From contig LRSR01006753.1 of NCBI GenBank assembly GCA_001579985.1, forward strand, positions 1-48,149: a DNA stretch of 48,149 bases. The letters run 5' to 3'. Under the pieces are notes generated by a model, which was not told the origin of the DNA, did no database searches, and was given only the letters and a program-made list of their open reading frames with translations. Within the stretch, counting starts at the first letter, position 1. Every line of letters begins with the position of its first letter. Origin of the DNA: Hypsibius dujardini (taxonomy: Eukaryota; Tardigrada; Eutardigrada; Parachela; Hypsibiidae). Below, in pieces: positions 13,102 to 24,584 of this stretch. Made by a program: the position numbers and the translations under genes.

Positions 13102-15264
13102 AGTACCGTAAAATAGAAAATGGTCTGGCGATTCGGATGTGTCTGATCACAGACATGATTTCTTCGATGCTTTTCTGGGTAGTTCTACTGTAGTTTCATC
13201 TGTCTGACAAATGTACGCAGTATTATTTTTCAATACTACACTTGCGTTCAGTGCGTCAGCTGCGGATAGGGAATTAAAAATTAGCGCAATACTCTGTCCA
13301 CAAATGCTAAGTGGACCCAGACGGCTGCGTCCCGATGGACATGACTAGCTCGCCCTTTTTATTATTTCAAAGAATCCGACACGAGATCAGGTCGTCGTGT
13401 CTGGACCCTTGCCCGCTCGGAGACTGACCATGAATGCTAGAGTTCTCGGCGTAACTGAAAGTAGAAAGTACATCGCAGTACAGTATATACAGTGTATATA
13501 TTGCACATTTTCAAACGCCTCTGTCTCCCTCGTGCGCTTTGTACTTTGTTGGTTCACTCGAAGGTGCTATTGTTCCTTGACGGTCCGTTCCATTATCATC
13601 CAGAAATCAAACCCCTTCTTCCTGCGCTGTTTCCTGTCAGTTTAGTTCCATGAATACCCGGCACGTTCGTCGTTTTCGTTCTTGAACAGGTTATTCTCTT
13701 ATCGGGAAAAAAAACTTGGTCCGTTCAAATCGCGATTTACGCGCAGTCCACTTTTTGCCATTCGCGAATTAGGCAAGCACCAATCGTTGTCGCGGACCTC
13801 GCGGTGGCCGTTCGCTCACGATGTGTCGTGACATCAATTACAGGGATTATCAAGCACTTCGATGAGAGTTCAAGGAACAGATCGTATCCATTGCCTATCA
13901 TATCCGTGGCAACCTTCATCACCCCTTTACCCAGGCAAGCGGCACAAGCCATGCTAGGTGTGTGACTGCTGTTTGCAAGCTGTGAACTGGAATGACGGCC
14001 TCATCACGTCAATCGTGTGAGTCCGCCGTGGCCGTGGCGGCAGAAAAAACCTCCAGCAGTGGCAGATCTCAGCTCTGGCCTGTTCCACGGTACAATATGT
14101 ATGTTTAGTGTTGCTGTTTTCCTCCTTATCGCCTTTGTATATCAAGGTATGTGTGATGGCCATTATTCATCGCTTTGTTGACTTTAAGGTCTAATTTTGT
14201 GTCCACCGTTACACCGTACCGTTTAACGGTAGTTCCCCCGGTGGCTGAGCCAGCGCGATAAGGAAAGTGCATCGTCCGGCTTGGAGGTCCCCCGCCTTGC
14301 TTTACTCATTCAATCCAGTGTGATACATACACATGCGCACATATCGTAGCAGTGCTCATACAGATATGTCAGTATTGCTGTTCAAAGAGTTCCATCGTCA
14401 ACGACTGCGATTTTTACCTCCGGAGTATTCCTTGCACAGCTTGGCTTATCGACAGAAGACCTCTACAAGTACTTCCGGTGAGTTCATGCCTAGACTCATA
14501 GTCCAGAGGAACCGATGTTCTTATCATGTCGCTTGTTTCTTTATTTTTTGTTATGTTTTTCTGCCTGTCCTCTTTCGAGGTTGTTCCTGTGACGGCCTGC
14601 TTCCGGTAACTTGTGTCATTCTTGCCTGAATGATCCTTCCACGCGTATTTCTGTCCGTTCATGCCAATTTGGTGTGTCTGTATGACAATAGGCGTTGTCT
14701 GTCTGTATTCTGTATCCAAAGAAGCTCTGTCAATGGCCATCCTGCCTATCGCCTTGTCTGTCTGTATTCTGTATCCAAAGAAGCTCTGTCAATGGCCATC
14801 CTGCCTATCTCGTGCTTTATCTTGTCTAAATATTGTTCATAGTAAGGTAAAATCTGACTGAATTCCCTGTAGCGGTACTGCTAACGTTTTGACTGTCTAT
14901 GCTAATATTCTAGAGATACACCTAGATCTACACATTGGCCACTTCAGTTGTCGTTTCCTATTCCCACGTTAGTTATGACTGTCACACAGACAGACAGACA
15001 GACAGACAAAAAGCACTCTTAACGCTTATTGTCGAGCAAACTGTTACTTCATCGAGGTTTCGTTTGTACGTGACCACTGACAAACTCCCGATGAGTCGCT
15101 TTTCGCTGTCCATTGTTGATCACACGCCAAGTGGCACTCGACAGGTGTGCTGCCTGCCAGTCTTTTTTTTCCGCTCTGACGTTTCGACGGTTCTCCAAAT
15201 GACGTTCGTCACAATTTGAGAGCCAAAATTTATGTACACAACTGGCTGGTCTTTGTATGTAGCC
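13102..15264. other. gene-poor stretch after AKR2
   Basis: No recognisable coding exon. It contains a 59-bp exact tandem duplication at 14695-14812 and, at about 14230-14305, a short tRNA-like string (GGTGGCTGAGCCAGCG and GGAGGTCCCCCG) that is too weak to call. Other open frames are short and lack family similarity. Confidence 0.5.
14695..14812. repeat. 59-bp tandem duplication
   Basis: Two essentially identical 59-bp copies beginning TTGTCTGTCTGTATTCTGTA at 14695 and 14754. The near-absence of differences suggests a recent event. Confidence 0.9.
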
Positions 15265-15526
15265 ATGGATGTCGTACAATTACAAGCCGACCATGCCGTG
15301 GACCCGCACGTTCCTGCTGACTCGGCGTCAGACAAAGAAGACCTCAATTTCGAGGACGGATTCCATATGGCGCCAGCAGTTGTGGAGCTGCATGGCGTTG
15401 ACCATTCGGCGAATCCACCACCACTATCGAGCATTCATCAGATGATGCAGTCGGAATTGGAAAGGGTTATCTCGCGAAGGCTGTCGTTGGATGTTGCCGC
15501 CGGCGTCACTGGCGCAGATATGGAAG
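15265..15526 (+). CDS. candidate alternative first exon of the FAM107-type gene
   Basis: An ATG at 15265 opens 87 codons (MDVVQLQADHAVDPHV... SRRLSLDVAAGVTGADME) ending at a consensus donor GAAG|GTACGT. The exon ends in phase 1, the same phase as the MGNS exon at 19298-19523, so it could join the exon at 20411 directly and read DMEG-MIPDGAFYD. The acidic, non-repetitive composition looks coding. I do not recognise the sequence. It could instead be the first exon of an unrelated gene. The link to FAM107 rests only on strand, phase and proximity (about 4.9 kb). Confidence 0.5.
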
Positions 15527-15841
15527 GTACGTTCTGTGTGTGATAGCCTAGCTCGCATAATGTTGTCGCACCGGTGAGGTCGGTTATGAAACTCGAATTT
15601 GTTTTGCCAAACTTGACATTAGTTCGTAAATCACAGTTTGGACCATATTCCGCGAAATGTGGAACATTTTTTAGATAAGGCTTGCGAAATTTATGAGGTA
15701 GAGAGTGCTGTGTACGGTAGGTACTAGATAGCCCAGAATAAGAAAGCATCAAGCCTTCCAAAAACGTAAATGTTATGCGCTTAGCGGTCTATTGTGCTGT
15801 TCGAACTCATTTTTTCGAAACTGAACCATTAAAGAATCGGT

Positions 15842-15990
15842 AGAATGTCTGTGTCTGTTTCTGTAAATGTGTCTGTGTCTGTGTCTGTGTCTGTGTCTGT
15901 GTCTGTGTCTGTGTCTGTGTCTGTGTCTGTGTCTGTCTCTGTCTCTGTCTCTGTCTCTGTCTCTGTGTCTGTGTCTGCGAATATGTCTGT
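15842..15990. repeat. (TGTGTC)n microsatellite
   Basis: About 140 bp of TGTGTC, giving way to CTGTCT, then TGTGTC again. It creates long Val/Ser and Asp/Thr open frames on both strands that are not genes. Confidence 0.95.
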
Positions 15991-18900
15991 GCCTGCGCTG
16001 GAAACGGTATCTGTATTGTGTTGTGTATATCTGGTTGCTACGTTGTCGGGGTCCATCTCTGTCCAACTGTCTACCTTGTCTGTAAGACCGCAACAGTTAA
16101 AGGGACGTAAGCACACGGGTAGAAGAGTCTAAAAACTCAGACACCTAACCATTTCATTGAGAGTTCTTGAACCTGGCTCTTGGATTTGGCCGCACCACGA
16201 AATTCTATCTCGACGTCCATCACTGTAAGCACTTCATTAATGAGTGTTCACACAACCGCCGGCGTCTGTCATGCACACAAGCAATAGCCAAGACCTCAAC
16301 CTTTCTTAAGAGGTCGACCAGAAATAGCGGTCCCGAACCGAGGAGCGATAGATATTAGAGCCAGATGTGAAAGATGATGGCCGTGACAGACAGTTGACCG
16401 GTATAATGGCGACTACCAAAGTATGTCACGAGAGGTGCATGGCTTCAGCGCGCCCCTTTTTGAGCCGGCGAAATATGAGTAGCGACCGCAATCTGCATAA
16501 CTTTTTGGGCCTTTCTTGACCGGACAGATATGCATGACGCGATTTGCGTTCGCGGACCGGACCGGTTTACGGACAGAGGTCCACACGACAGGTCGAGGTG
16601 TTCGAGCTAGAGGCGACATACCGGCAAACCACACACAACACACACAACACACACATACACACACACACACAGAGGACCCGCAACGACGCGCGAGTGAACT
16701 GTATTGCGGCTAACAAACTGGACTAGATGCAAGAACCGTGGCTAATTGCTCAATGTTGTATGAATGAATGAACTGGGAAGTGAAGAGCACACATGTCGTA
16801 AACAGAGTCTTAACCCCTAACTAACCTCCTCCTCAAGGAGCTCCGTCCGTACAGTGATCGGTTCTCGATTACCGGTGGTACTGGTGTGCTGCCTCCATGA
16901 GCATACTTCTCGCCACACACGAACTACATAAAGACAAGGCAAGACATTGGCAAGATCTCTTTTCGGCTCCACCGGAAAAACCACACTTCTCGCATCCGTT
17001 TATGTACAAATAGCCTAGTAGTCCCTGCCGTACAAATTGAAACGGGCATTTACCGTCTCATTTGAGACACCTGCACTCTGTTAAGCTTATCTGGAATTGT
17101 TTATACTTCTTGGAGAGAGCCTCTTCTAAACCCTTCTGGTACGTAAGAAGCGACTAATTTCAGGCTAAGCTTGACCAAGTTTTCTCTAACTGTGTTAAGA
17201 GTCTGTATGTTTGAAATTGTGAGTCGTGACTGTGAATCAGCTCTGGTTCGGCAGAATGGCTGTTCCTGTAAAATCCTAAAGGGTTAAGATTGGATTGGAT
17301 TTGGCCATGCATGCCGGTTGCAGTGCGAGCTACAGAGATACAGTGTGGTATCAGTTTCTGCGGTCTGTCTGTGTTGAGTGGTTACGCATGGAATTCTGCG
17401 GTGCGTCATTAGCATAATGGGTTTTACTGGTCTTACCGCGCGGTTTGCCATAATGAATGGAGGGCGTCGACGCCAACCCACCGTGAGAGACGAGCCCTTG
17501 TCTTTGCCGGTAACGTCTTTACCTAAGGGCTTCCGTTGTTTAATGTCCTGTCAGGAAATGGGCTTTCACCTACTGCTGATGACTGCCTGTATACTAACTG
17601 CCTATATACTAACTGCCTATATACTAACTGCCAATGTATTGATGACTGCCTATATACTGATGACTGCCTGTATGCTAGTAGTATTGAGAAGAGCGAGTGG
17701 CAGGGATCCGGAACACAAGGTCTTATTACGCAGTCGTTTAATTTAAGCATAGTTTACACAGCCCCCCCCCCCAATAACGACAAGTCAAGGTTGATACAAC
17801 CTGGCCATTAAACAACCCGTCAGATGCTTGATCCACTTGAGTGGCGACATTCGGGGGGGGGGGATAAACACTAAACAGTAGTGCGATGGCGGCTTGGCAT
17901 GGGCACACATACAAATAATATGTCATGAAACCAGGCGGAAGTAGCGTTGGATTTTCCCTTTATAAATTGTGAAGTGTTGGTTGGGTCAGACGCAAACATT
18001 TTTTCAGAGAACTTCTTAAAATTTGTTTAATTCCTGCCGTCTTCGAAGTCTACAGTACAGAGAGCTTCTCACATTTCACGTGCGGCGCTTATAATAGACA
18101 GGAAGGACGCTTCACTCTATCTGCAGGATAATTTGTTTTCTTTAATACTTATTTTTTTCCTTATGTACCGAGATCCCCTTGCATAATTTGAAATTTTAGA
18201 ACGATGGCCTGTCCTACTGCTGCTCCCCATATAACTGCCGTGATGGCACACGATACACTGTTTACCAGTCCGTCCGTCTGCATTATTGTTAAGCACGCCA
18301 ATTTCTTTCTCATGTGTCCGCCTTATAAAGTCGCCATCACGGCGAGCAGCTCATATAAAAGAGTGGGCATTAGACAACCCAAATCCCTATTAGAGTTCCA
18401 TCAAGTTATTTCGCGAGAAAAAAATACACAGTCGGCGAAGCGCACCGGACGGCGAAGAAGGCATGAGGTTGTAATATCATCAGCAGCAGTCCGATTCAGT
18501 CGTGTCCGGATCCGCAACGGTGCGGTTTTGCTGGAAAACGTGCGGCGATGCGGAATGGTGATTCGGCCGATGGACACGGCGTTCGCTCGCGAAACTGCAG
18601 CGCCGGTGTGTGGTGTGGTCAGTCACAGTGCGACGCGTCCATTCGAATGCTTTTTTTGCCGGGTTGCGTTTGTTGTATTGTATGATGAGTACAATGTCTG
18701 TAGATGTCTGTATGATGAACTGTGTGTACAAAGTTACGACAGATTTCTTTTCTTTTCCCTCCTCTCTCTCACACACTCTCTCTCTCTCTGTTGCTTACGG
18801 CTGATGATGACAGCAGCATACATCGCGAGAGACAATACATGTGCCAAGGCATTGGCAGAAAACATCCGAGCGTTGGTGCCTCGGTCCGTCAACTTTCTCA

Positions 18901-19297
18901 TCAGCAAATTAAGGCCCCTTCAGCGACGCGCTGAAGTCTCCGAGTGTGCGTGGGGACATGAAATTGTAAACTACCTTGAACGAAAAGAGCAGGCCTCTTA
19001 GTTTTTCTTCTTAGCCAGTTGGGGTTTTCTTACTAGGGTCTTTCTCTCTCTCTTACATTTACTATGATATTCATTCCGAAGATGAGGTACGCTGTCTCTT
19101 CCTGATTCGGAGTCTTCTTCACTTGCTTCCGCTTCCCGAAGGATATTTGCTCTGATTTAGTTTGATCGCAGTAAACCATCTGCATTGTTATCGGAGCCGG
19201 AATTACGAGAGTGCAATCTCTTGACCGTGGTTTTCCGTCGAGGACCCTCTTAGTACACTCGTATATACAGTAGACACCGGCACACCTTCGGTAAACG
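15991..19297. other. long non-coding stretch upstream of the FAM107-type exon
   Basis: Either intergenic or the first intron of a longer FAM107 transcript. Contains a CA-rich microsatellite (16629-16671), imperfect CTGCCTATATACTAA repeats (17585-17690), and a palindrome with a run of C (17762-17773) and a run of G (about 17853-17863). A (CT)n run lies at 18768-18790. An 798-bp open frame at 18204-19001 has no recognisable domain and crosses the (CT)n run; I do not call it. Confidence 0.5.
17752..17880. repeat. imperfect palindrome bounded by poly-C and poly-G
   Basis: Twelve to thirteen Cs at about 17762 are followed by AATAACGACAAGTCAAGGTTGAT. The complementary half (ATCCACTTGAGTGGCGACATTC) is followed by eleven or so Gs at about 17853. 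The halves pair imperfectly, with a loop of about 40 bp. It resembles a small decayed MITE with homopolymer-expanded ends. Confidence 0.6.
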
Positions 19298-21341
19298 ATG
19301 GGCAATTCTCAGGCGGCTTTTAAAGATCCCTGCAACAACGGCGGCGCGGCTGCCTTGAAACATAACAAACGTCTTAAGAAGAAGGGCCGCAGTAAGGAGT
19401 CCTCGTCGGGCTCCTCATCCTCCTCATCCTCGTCGTGTGATCGCGATTTGGGTGTGATGGTGGTGGGCCATGGAAGGCCACCGCCGTCGTTGTTGTTGGA
19501 TTATAACGCCGGCAATCGCGCAGGTAAAGATTTTAAGACAACATGCTGGGTTGTTGGTTTTGACTCTTGAGTTTTTTTCTCATGCCTGCCGGAATTAGTT
19601 GTTGCTGGTGTGCTAGCTTAGCGCAAGCGTTAAGTGTTCTTGAGCTCGTGAGAGCGAGAGAGAGAGAGAGAGTTTTGCGGAATAATTCAATTGTCAGACA
19701 CAGTTTGTTCGGATGCGTCGCGCGCGTTGCCTGTGCAAAGTTCCCTGCCTTCGTTGTGGTACATATACTCTGTCTAAGAGTTGACCGCGTTTCCGTCATA
19801 GTTGTTTAGCATATCTTTTCTCATGTCATCTCTGTGATGTAGTTTGTGTTGGTTCAATTCAATTTGATACTAAAAGTTTTATCCTTAAATGAAATTATTT
19901 CTTTACAAAATGTTTCATAGAGATTGTCACTATAAGTAATTGACCAGGAGCTGATTGAAGAAACGCATGGGAGCAAGGTGAGTCCGGTGTTGTTGCCCAC
20001 GGAGTCATCTCGCAACTGTTGGAATGCATTGCGAAATCGGTGACTAATTTGAATACGAAACACTTAATTTGCATGGAATATCCAGTTGTGACTGATGACA
20101 GCATTTTTCCGAATATTGACCATTAGATACGATATTCATCTTGCTACAGATTCACCCGGAAGTAATAACTAATGCAGCTTGCCTTAGTAAATTATGAAGT
20201 CTTTATACCGACCTAGTTTCACACGCACTTACAGAGTTTTAAATGCGAGACCCTCGTGCCGATGGCAATTGTAAAGGTAGAATGGCTGAAGAGATCTCTG
20301 TTGCCCGAACGGAATTTATGGATTGTTTATGAATAATTGTTTTTGTGGAATGCTAGGTGCCGGGTGACTAACTATGTTTTGATTACTGACTGAGTTCTTT
20401 CTATCTACAGGAATGATACCAGACGGAGCGTTCTATGACTCCACCACCAATTACAACCGAAGAAGTTCAGCGGACCACACAGACAGCGATCCTGTCCTGT
20501 TGATTGCCGCGAGAAAGCCTCCTAATCCCAACAAGCAAATCCCGGAGTTAAGGGAGCTCCAACGGGAGCTTGCATTTAATAACAAAATGTAAGACCTCAC
20601 CCCTGTCCATTACCTCCTCCATGTCTTTGCTGTGTTTATATTTGAATGGCTCGTAACCCACAAGTCATGCCTGATGTCTGTGTCTGTGTCTGTGTCTGTA
20701 TCTGTGTCTGTGTCTGTGTCTGTGTCTGTGTCTGTGTCTGTGTCGGTGTCTGTGTCGGTGTCTGTGTCGGTGTATGTGTCTGTGTCTGTATCTGTGCCTG
20801 TGGCTGAATCTCAGTCCATGAGGCTTGCTATGCTTCCGTTCACATCACGGTGTGCACGACTAATCATGTCCCTCCGCAACATGACGCTGATGACAGGTTT
20901 TTTTGTCTGGGCCGTTATTTGTCATACTAGTAAATGTGTGCCGCTGGTAATGTGCGTTTCGTGTGCTAGAGTTGTTAGCGGAGACCGGTCCGAATTCCGT
21001 TCCAGTTTTTACCTAGCGTGCTCTAATCTCCTCCAATTAATCCTGACAGGGGTATTAACGTACTGGGCCAAAAAACCGAACTTCAGAAAGCCATGGAGAA
21101 AATGCGCAAGCAAGTTTTCACCAAACAAGAGCTCGAGGAGAAGAAGAAGAACCGCTCCGACTTGGAGCTGAAGCTGGAGAAACGGCAACTCCGCTTGAAA
21201 GAGTACGAAAACGTGATGACAGACCAGCCGGGCCAACATGACATGAACACCAGCAGCTTCCCAGCAGTGCTGTCCGCGAATGAGTTCCACCGAATACACG
21301 CCAAGGTGAATGGCCGATTCGCGTCGGCCACCACGTCGTGA
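19298..21341 (+). CDS. FAM107: FAM107-family protein, predicted N-myristoylated
   Basis: Exons 19298-19523, 20411-20588 and 21050-21341, GT-AG introns, 231 aa. The second and third exons give IPELRELQRELAFNNKMG, GINVLGQKTELQKAMEKMRK and LELKLEKRQLRLKEYE. This is the order and spacing of the FAM107 domain (the ELxREL..N...GL, K.ELQ...E and RQ.RL..LE blocks of FAM107A/B), at about residues 116-185 and predicted coiled coil. FAM107A binds actin and microtubules in vertebrates; that function is only inferred here. The N-terminus MGNSQAAF is a good N-myristoylation site (G2, S/N after it), which vertebrate FAM107 proteins do not have as far as I recall. A serine-rich stretch and a KKKGRSK basic patch follow, so membrane tethering is plausible. 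Intron 2 holds a TGTGTC microsatellite. A candidate alternative first exon is at 15265-15526. Confidence 0.85.
20673..20805. repeat. (TGTGTC)n microsatellite in the FAM107 intron 2
   Basis: About 130 bp of TGTGTC with TGTGTA and TGTCGG variants, reading TGTGTC on the coding strand. Confidence 0.95.
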
Positions 21342-22267
21342 TCGCAGCATCTTGCATGGCTTTTTTCGTCTTGTCCAGCAGCCCCCGCCCGACACGCCCC
21401 CCATTCGTATGTATACCATCCGTGCGGACAGGCCAGATTTCTTTCAATCTCACTCTTTTTGTAATTATTGACCAGTACGTACGTACTTCACACAGTATAT
21501 AGTACCCTTTGTAATACTGCATTAATTGATTCTACTAAATTCGCATGTGTGATGATGGCAGTGTCGGAGGTTGTCTGGTTCTGCGCTAATGTTGCAGAAA
21601 GAACTAATGGCATCTCTCGTTATTCAACTGGGTAATGGCTGGTCTGTGTTTGGAATCTTGTATGCAACACGATTAACCAAAAAACGCATGATCACTTACC
21701 GTAATCCCCCGATCTCAAGGGACACCTTTTTGCCCTACCAGTTAATTTAATCCACCCCGGACCTTATCTGTTCATCACCGTTTGATATTGTTCACCTACA
21801 ATCAATCAATCAATCAACTGATTCAATGTGTCCGTCAAGAAATTCCACTTAATCAATCAATCAATCGCTGTCAAGTTCCGCTTAAATTTCAACCAATCAC
21901 GACACAGTGAATCCGATTGAACAGTTAACCGATAACTGGAGGGGGTGGGGCTTAACTGTCCCTTGAGATCGGGGGAATACGGTAATTGTCTCTACTCTGT
22001 GCAGATGAACGCGTCTTTTTCAGAGCTTCTTCTGAAGATATTACCTCATGACGGATTCTAAGAACCATCCAGGACTTTTATGTAAACAACCCTCGTTATA
22101 TGATGGTACTCTGCGAACAAAGCAGCGACATTGCACTGCGCTCGCTTAATTAGACTATTTTGCACTACATTAGCGTAGGCACTCTACACATTTTACACTA
22201 TGCTCATCGGCATATCCACAGCGTAACCAGCAACAAGATCCAACTTTACGTTGACTACACCGAAGCT
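21342..22267. other. convergent intergenic between FAM107 and the glycine-rich gene
   Basis: Holds the 3' UTR of FAM107, a MITE (21697-21984) with AATC repeats inside, and otherwise nothing recognisable. Confidence 0.5.
21697..21984. mobile_element. palindromic MITE, CCGTATTCCCCCGAT family
   Basis: Left end TACCGTAATCCCCCGATCTC, right end GAGATCGGGGGAATACGGTA; outer TA on both sides is the likely target duplication. Inner arms include AAGGGACA / TGTCCCTT. The centre carries AATCAATCAATC repeats. No transposase frame. Tc1/mariner-type ancestry is inferred from the TA. Confidence 0.8.
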
Positions 22268-22593
22268 TTAATACACTTTGGCGGTCCCGTTATTGATCAC
22301 TATCACTACGTTCTCTCGATCTTGGACTGCAACTGCAACCGTCCGAATTCGCGGTCTTTTCGTCGTGACCTCGTCCTCATCCGGGCTGGCGACATTACTT
22401 GACCGGCTGTTACCGTAGCTGCTGCTGCGTTGATAGTTGTCGTTGCTGTTGCTGTTGTAGAAGCCACTGTTGTAGTTGTTGTTGCCATTACCGTTTCCAT
22501 ATCCATAACCGCCACCGTAACCACCGTAACCACCGTAGCCGCCGTAGCCGCCGTAACCACCGTAGCCGCCGTAGCCGCCGTAGCCGCCGTAAT
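22268..22593 (-). CDS. candidate alternative last exon, Gly/Tyr-Asn-rich
   Basis: Minus-strand open frame entered through an acceptor TTAAATAG at 22594. It encodes about eight YGG repeats, then YGYGNGNGNNN, an Asn/Ser-rich stretch, an acidic patch DEDEVTTKRPRIR and a stop at 22270-22268. It has no ATG of its own. The first complete codon needs one upstream base, exactly what exon 1 of the glycine-rich gene (ending at 22920 in phase 1) provides. Splicing would give ...GLGLGY-DYGGYGGYGG. It may thus be an alternative terminal exon used in place of 22805-22657, or a separate gene whose first exon I cannot see. Confidence 0.55.
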
Positions 22594-22656
22594 CTATTTA
22601 ACACCCACCGAAATGCAGTTCAATGTAATGTGTACTACTTATTTAACGATACATTA

Positions 22657-23172
22657 CTAATTTGAACCACGGTCCTGCACTTGGGGGTTATATGGATTTC
22701 GAATGGGTTGGCTCAAGCTGACGCAACTGCGGGCGGGATTGAGGAACTTACATCCGCCAACGGGGTAGCTGTAGTAACCACCGTATCCCCACCATGGACC
22801 CCATCCTGGCGAGAGCAGAACAATCATGTTTTTATGGATTGAAACAATAGTAATGGTTTGATCATCACTTTTCATCATGATACTGGTATGGTAAACAACT
22901 AAAGAAATTGTGCAGTTACCGTAACCTAGGCCAAGGCCGAGCGTGTAGCCGAGAGCTAGCGCACCGAGACCGTGGCGATACCCGCGACCATACCACCCAT
23001 GACCACGGCCATAGCCGCCGTAGCCGCGGCCATAACCGTATCCTCTGCCATATCCGCCAAAACCACGTCCTCGAAATCCACCGCCGAAACCGCCGTTCCT
23101 AAAGGCTTCGGCAGAGAGGATAGCAAGGGAGATGAGCAGCACTAATGCCGCCCTCACGGCAAACAGATTCAT
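22657..23172 (-). CDS. secreted Gly/Tyr/Arg-rich protein
   Basis: Exon 1 23172-22920 and exon 2 22805-22657, GT-AG intron of 114 nt, 133 aa. The start MNLFAVRAALVLLISLAI with SAEAF is a clear signal peptide (about 22 residues), preferred over an in-frame ATG 13 codons upstream that would bury it. The mature part is made of GFGG, GYGRGYG and GYGRGHGWY repeats, then GYTLGLGLGYG, and exon 2 adds WGPWWGYGGYYSYP and a C-terminal tail with two Cys (GGCKFL, RSCVSL). Similar GY-rich secreted proteins include nematode caenacin-type antimicrobial peptides and structural proteins of cuticle or eggshell; low-complexity similarity cannot choose between them. The intron stays open in frame, so intron retention would also be read through. 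The strand is minus, convergent with FAM107. Confidence 0.8.
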   Translation of the reverse strand: MNLFAVRAALVLLISLAILSAEAFRNGGFGGGFRGRGFGGYGRGYGYGRGYGGYGRGHGWYGRGYRHGLGALALGYTLGLGLGYGNCTISLVVYHTSIMMKSDDQTITIVSIHKNMIVLLSPGWGPWWGYGGYYSYPVGGCKFLNPARSCVSLSQPIRNPYNPQVQDRGSN

Positions 23173-24043
23173 GTCTGGCAGAAAACTGCAACGATTTAGA
23201 AATAGAACCACGCAGACGGTGTATTTCGTTAAAAGTATCTGTGGCTGTCGCGTATACGGTCAGTTGTGTATCTCTTGAGGGAACACAGCGACGAAGTGAA
23301 GTGGCATTTTTGGCCCTGCACTTGGGTGTTATATGCATTCGATCGAATGGGTTATTAGCTTCCTGACTGGAATTATATACCCATCCTGCTGTCAGATTGC
23401 TTGTTATTTTGGAGCTAGGAATTCCGTGCTTGGCAGTGGTGGAGACGCTGTAAAACGGACGTTCTCCAGTCGTTAAGCGGTGTAAATAAATGGCGAATAA
23501 ATTTTATTGTCCAGGTTCGCCCGCCGCGTGGAGCCACCGGTGCATGCCCAATTCCGCACTCGTGTGCCATAAACGAAACGTTCGCAGTTCATGCCATGGC
23601 ATGGTGCAATGATGTGTCAGCAAAAGTTATGACATTGGAGACGACTTTTCATAAACACCATCTTGCGCATTAACATAAAAAACGGAATCTAATTAACGGA
23701 TAAATGAGAAGTTCGGAGATGCAGTTCAGCACTGACTGAGGCAAGAACGGAGATTTTCGCTCCCGATCGGAGTAAGTTTTTTTTCCACAAATACCTGTTC
23801 ATATATCACAATTTCACCTTGAACTCTCGAGCTGGAAATCACACTCGCGGTTTCAGAAAAAAAGGGGGAAGAAGCAAATTTCCGCACCACTGTGTCCTAT
23901 GGGCTGGCGCTTGATTGATTGATTTATCAGCAACGTTTCCGAAGTTTCAATTGTTTTGATCCCAACCACTTTAAAAACATGGGTTTTTTGGACAACGTTT
24001 GATTCCAGTATTTTTATACCCTTCCACTTTAAATTCGATTTGG

Positions 24044-24188
24044 AATCGATTGACATCAGCAGAATCTTATTTGGATACCAGAGGGCGGAGCTATGGATCA
24101 TTTCTGCAATGTCACTCGGAAGTCTAGATTGAAACTAGCCCATAGCTCCGCCCCCCTGGCATCCAAAACGATTCTAATGTCAATCGAT
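24044..24188. repeat. imperfect palindrome, MITE-like
   Basis: Arms 24044-24096 and 24139-24188: ATCGATTGACAT.AGAATC, TTGGAT.CCAG and GGGCGGAGCTATGG pair with their complements across a loop of about 42 bp. Terminal target duplication not resolved. Confidence 0.7.
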
Positions 24189-24354
24189 ACACACATTAAT
24201 CATTAACTGATAAATGTTAAATACATGATAAATGATAAATTAATAGTACAGTATAATCTTATCGTAATCGGTAAGGACAATGTCCGTGTTTTCCGGTTGA
24301 TGAAGGAACAGTGGCGAAGAGTTCTGCAGTCTGCACATTAGTGCAATACATGTA

Positions 24355-24584
24355 TGAGGCAAAGTGTGTATTTCGGCTCACCCTCCACTTGGTCGATAAA
24401 TCGGCTCACTCATAGGTTTCTCTCTGACGGCGGGTGCTTGATTTTTTGATTTGCTGTACTATATCCTAGGATACCATAGCACTTCTAGAAATCAAACAAT
24501 CAAGCAACTGCCATCTAAGAGAAATGCATGAGTGAGCCGATTTATCGACCAAGTGGGGTGGGCCGAAATACAGACTTTGCCTCA
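24355..24584. mobile_element. palindromic MITE, TGAGGCAAA family, copy 1
   Basis: Ends TGAGGCAAAGTGTGTATTTC and GAAATACAGACTTTGCCTCA, flanked by TA (24353-24354, 24585-24586). Inner arms CGGCTCA, TTGGTCGATAAATCGGCTCA and GTGCTTGATT. A shorter relative is at 35256-35426. Confidence 0.85.

Noticed and set aside
13737-13952. 71-codon minus-strand frame starting MACAACLGKGVMKV
   Set aside because: Not similar to any known family and no supporting promoter or splice sites; likely chance.
14226-14310. tRNA-like string with A-box-like TGGCTGAGCCAGCG and B-box-like GGAGGTCCCCCG
   Set aside because: No cloverleaf could be folded with matching acceptor and anticodon arms; perhaps an old tRNA-derived SINE fragment, but no second copy was seen.
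15773-16132. Long Val/Ser, Asp/Thr and Arg/His open frames on both strands
   Set aside because: Produced by the TGTGTC microsatellite, whose unit has no stop codon in any frame.
18204-19001. 265-codon plus-strand open frame upstream of FAM107
   Set aside because: No recognisable domain, irregular composition, crosses a (CT)n run; length alone does not support a gene.
22430-22660. Plus-strand Val/Ala/Thr-rich frame
   Set aside because: Shadow of the YGG-repeat exon on the minus strand.
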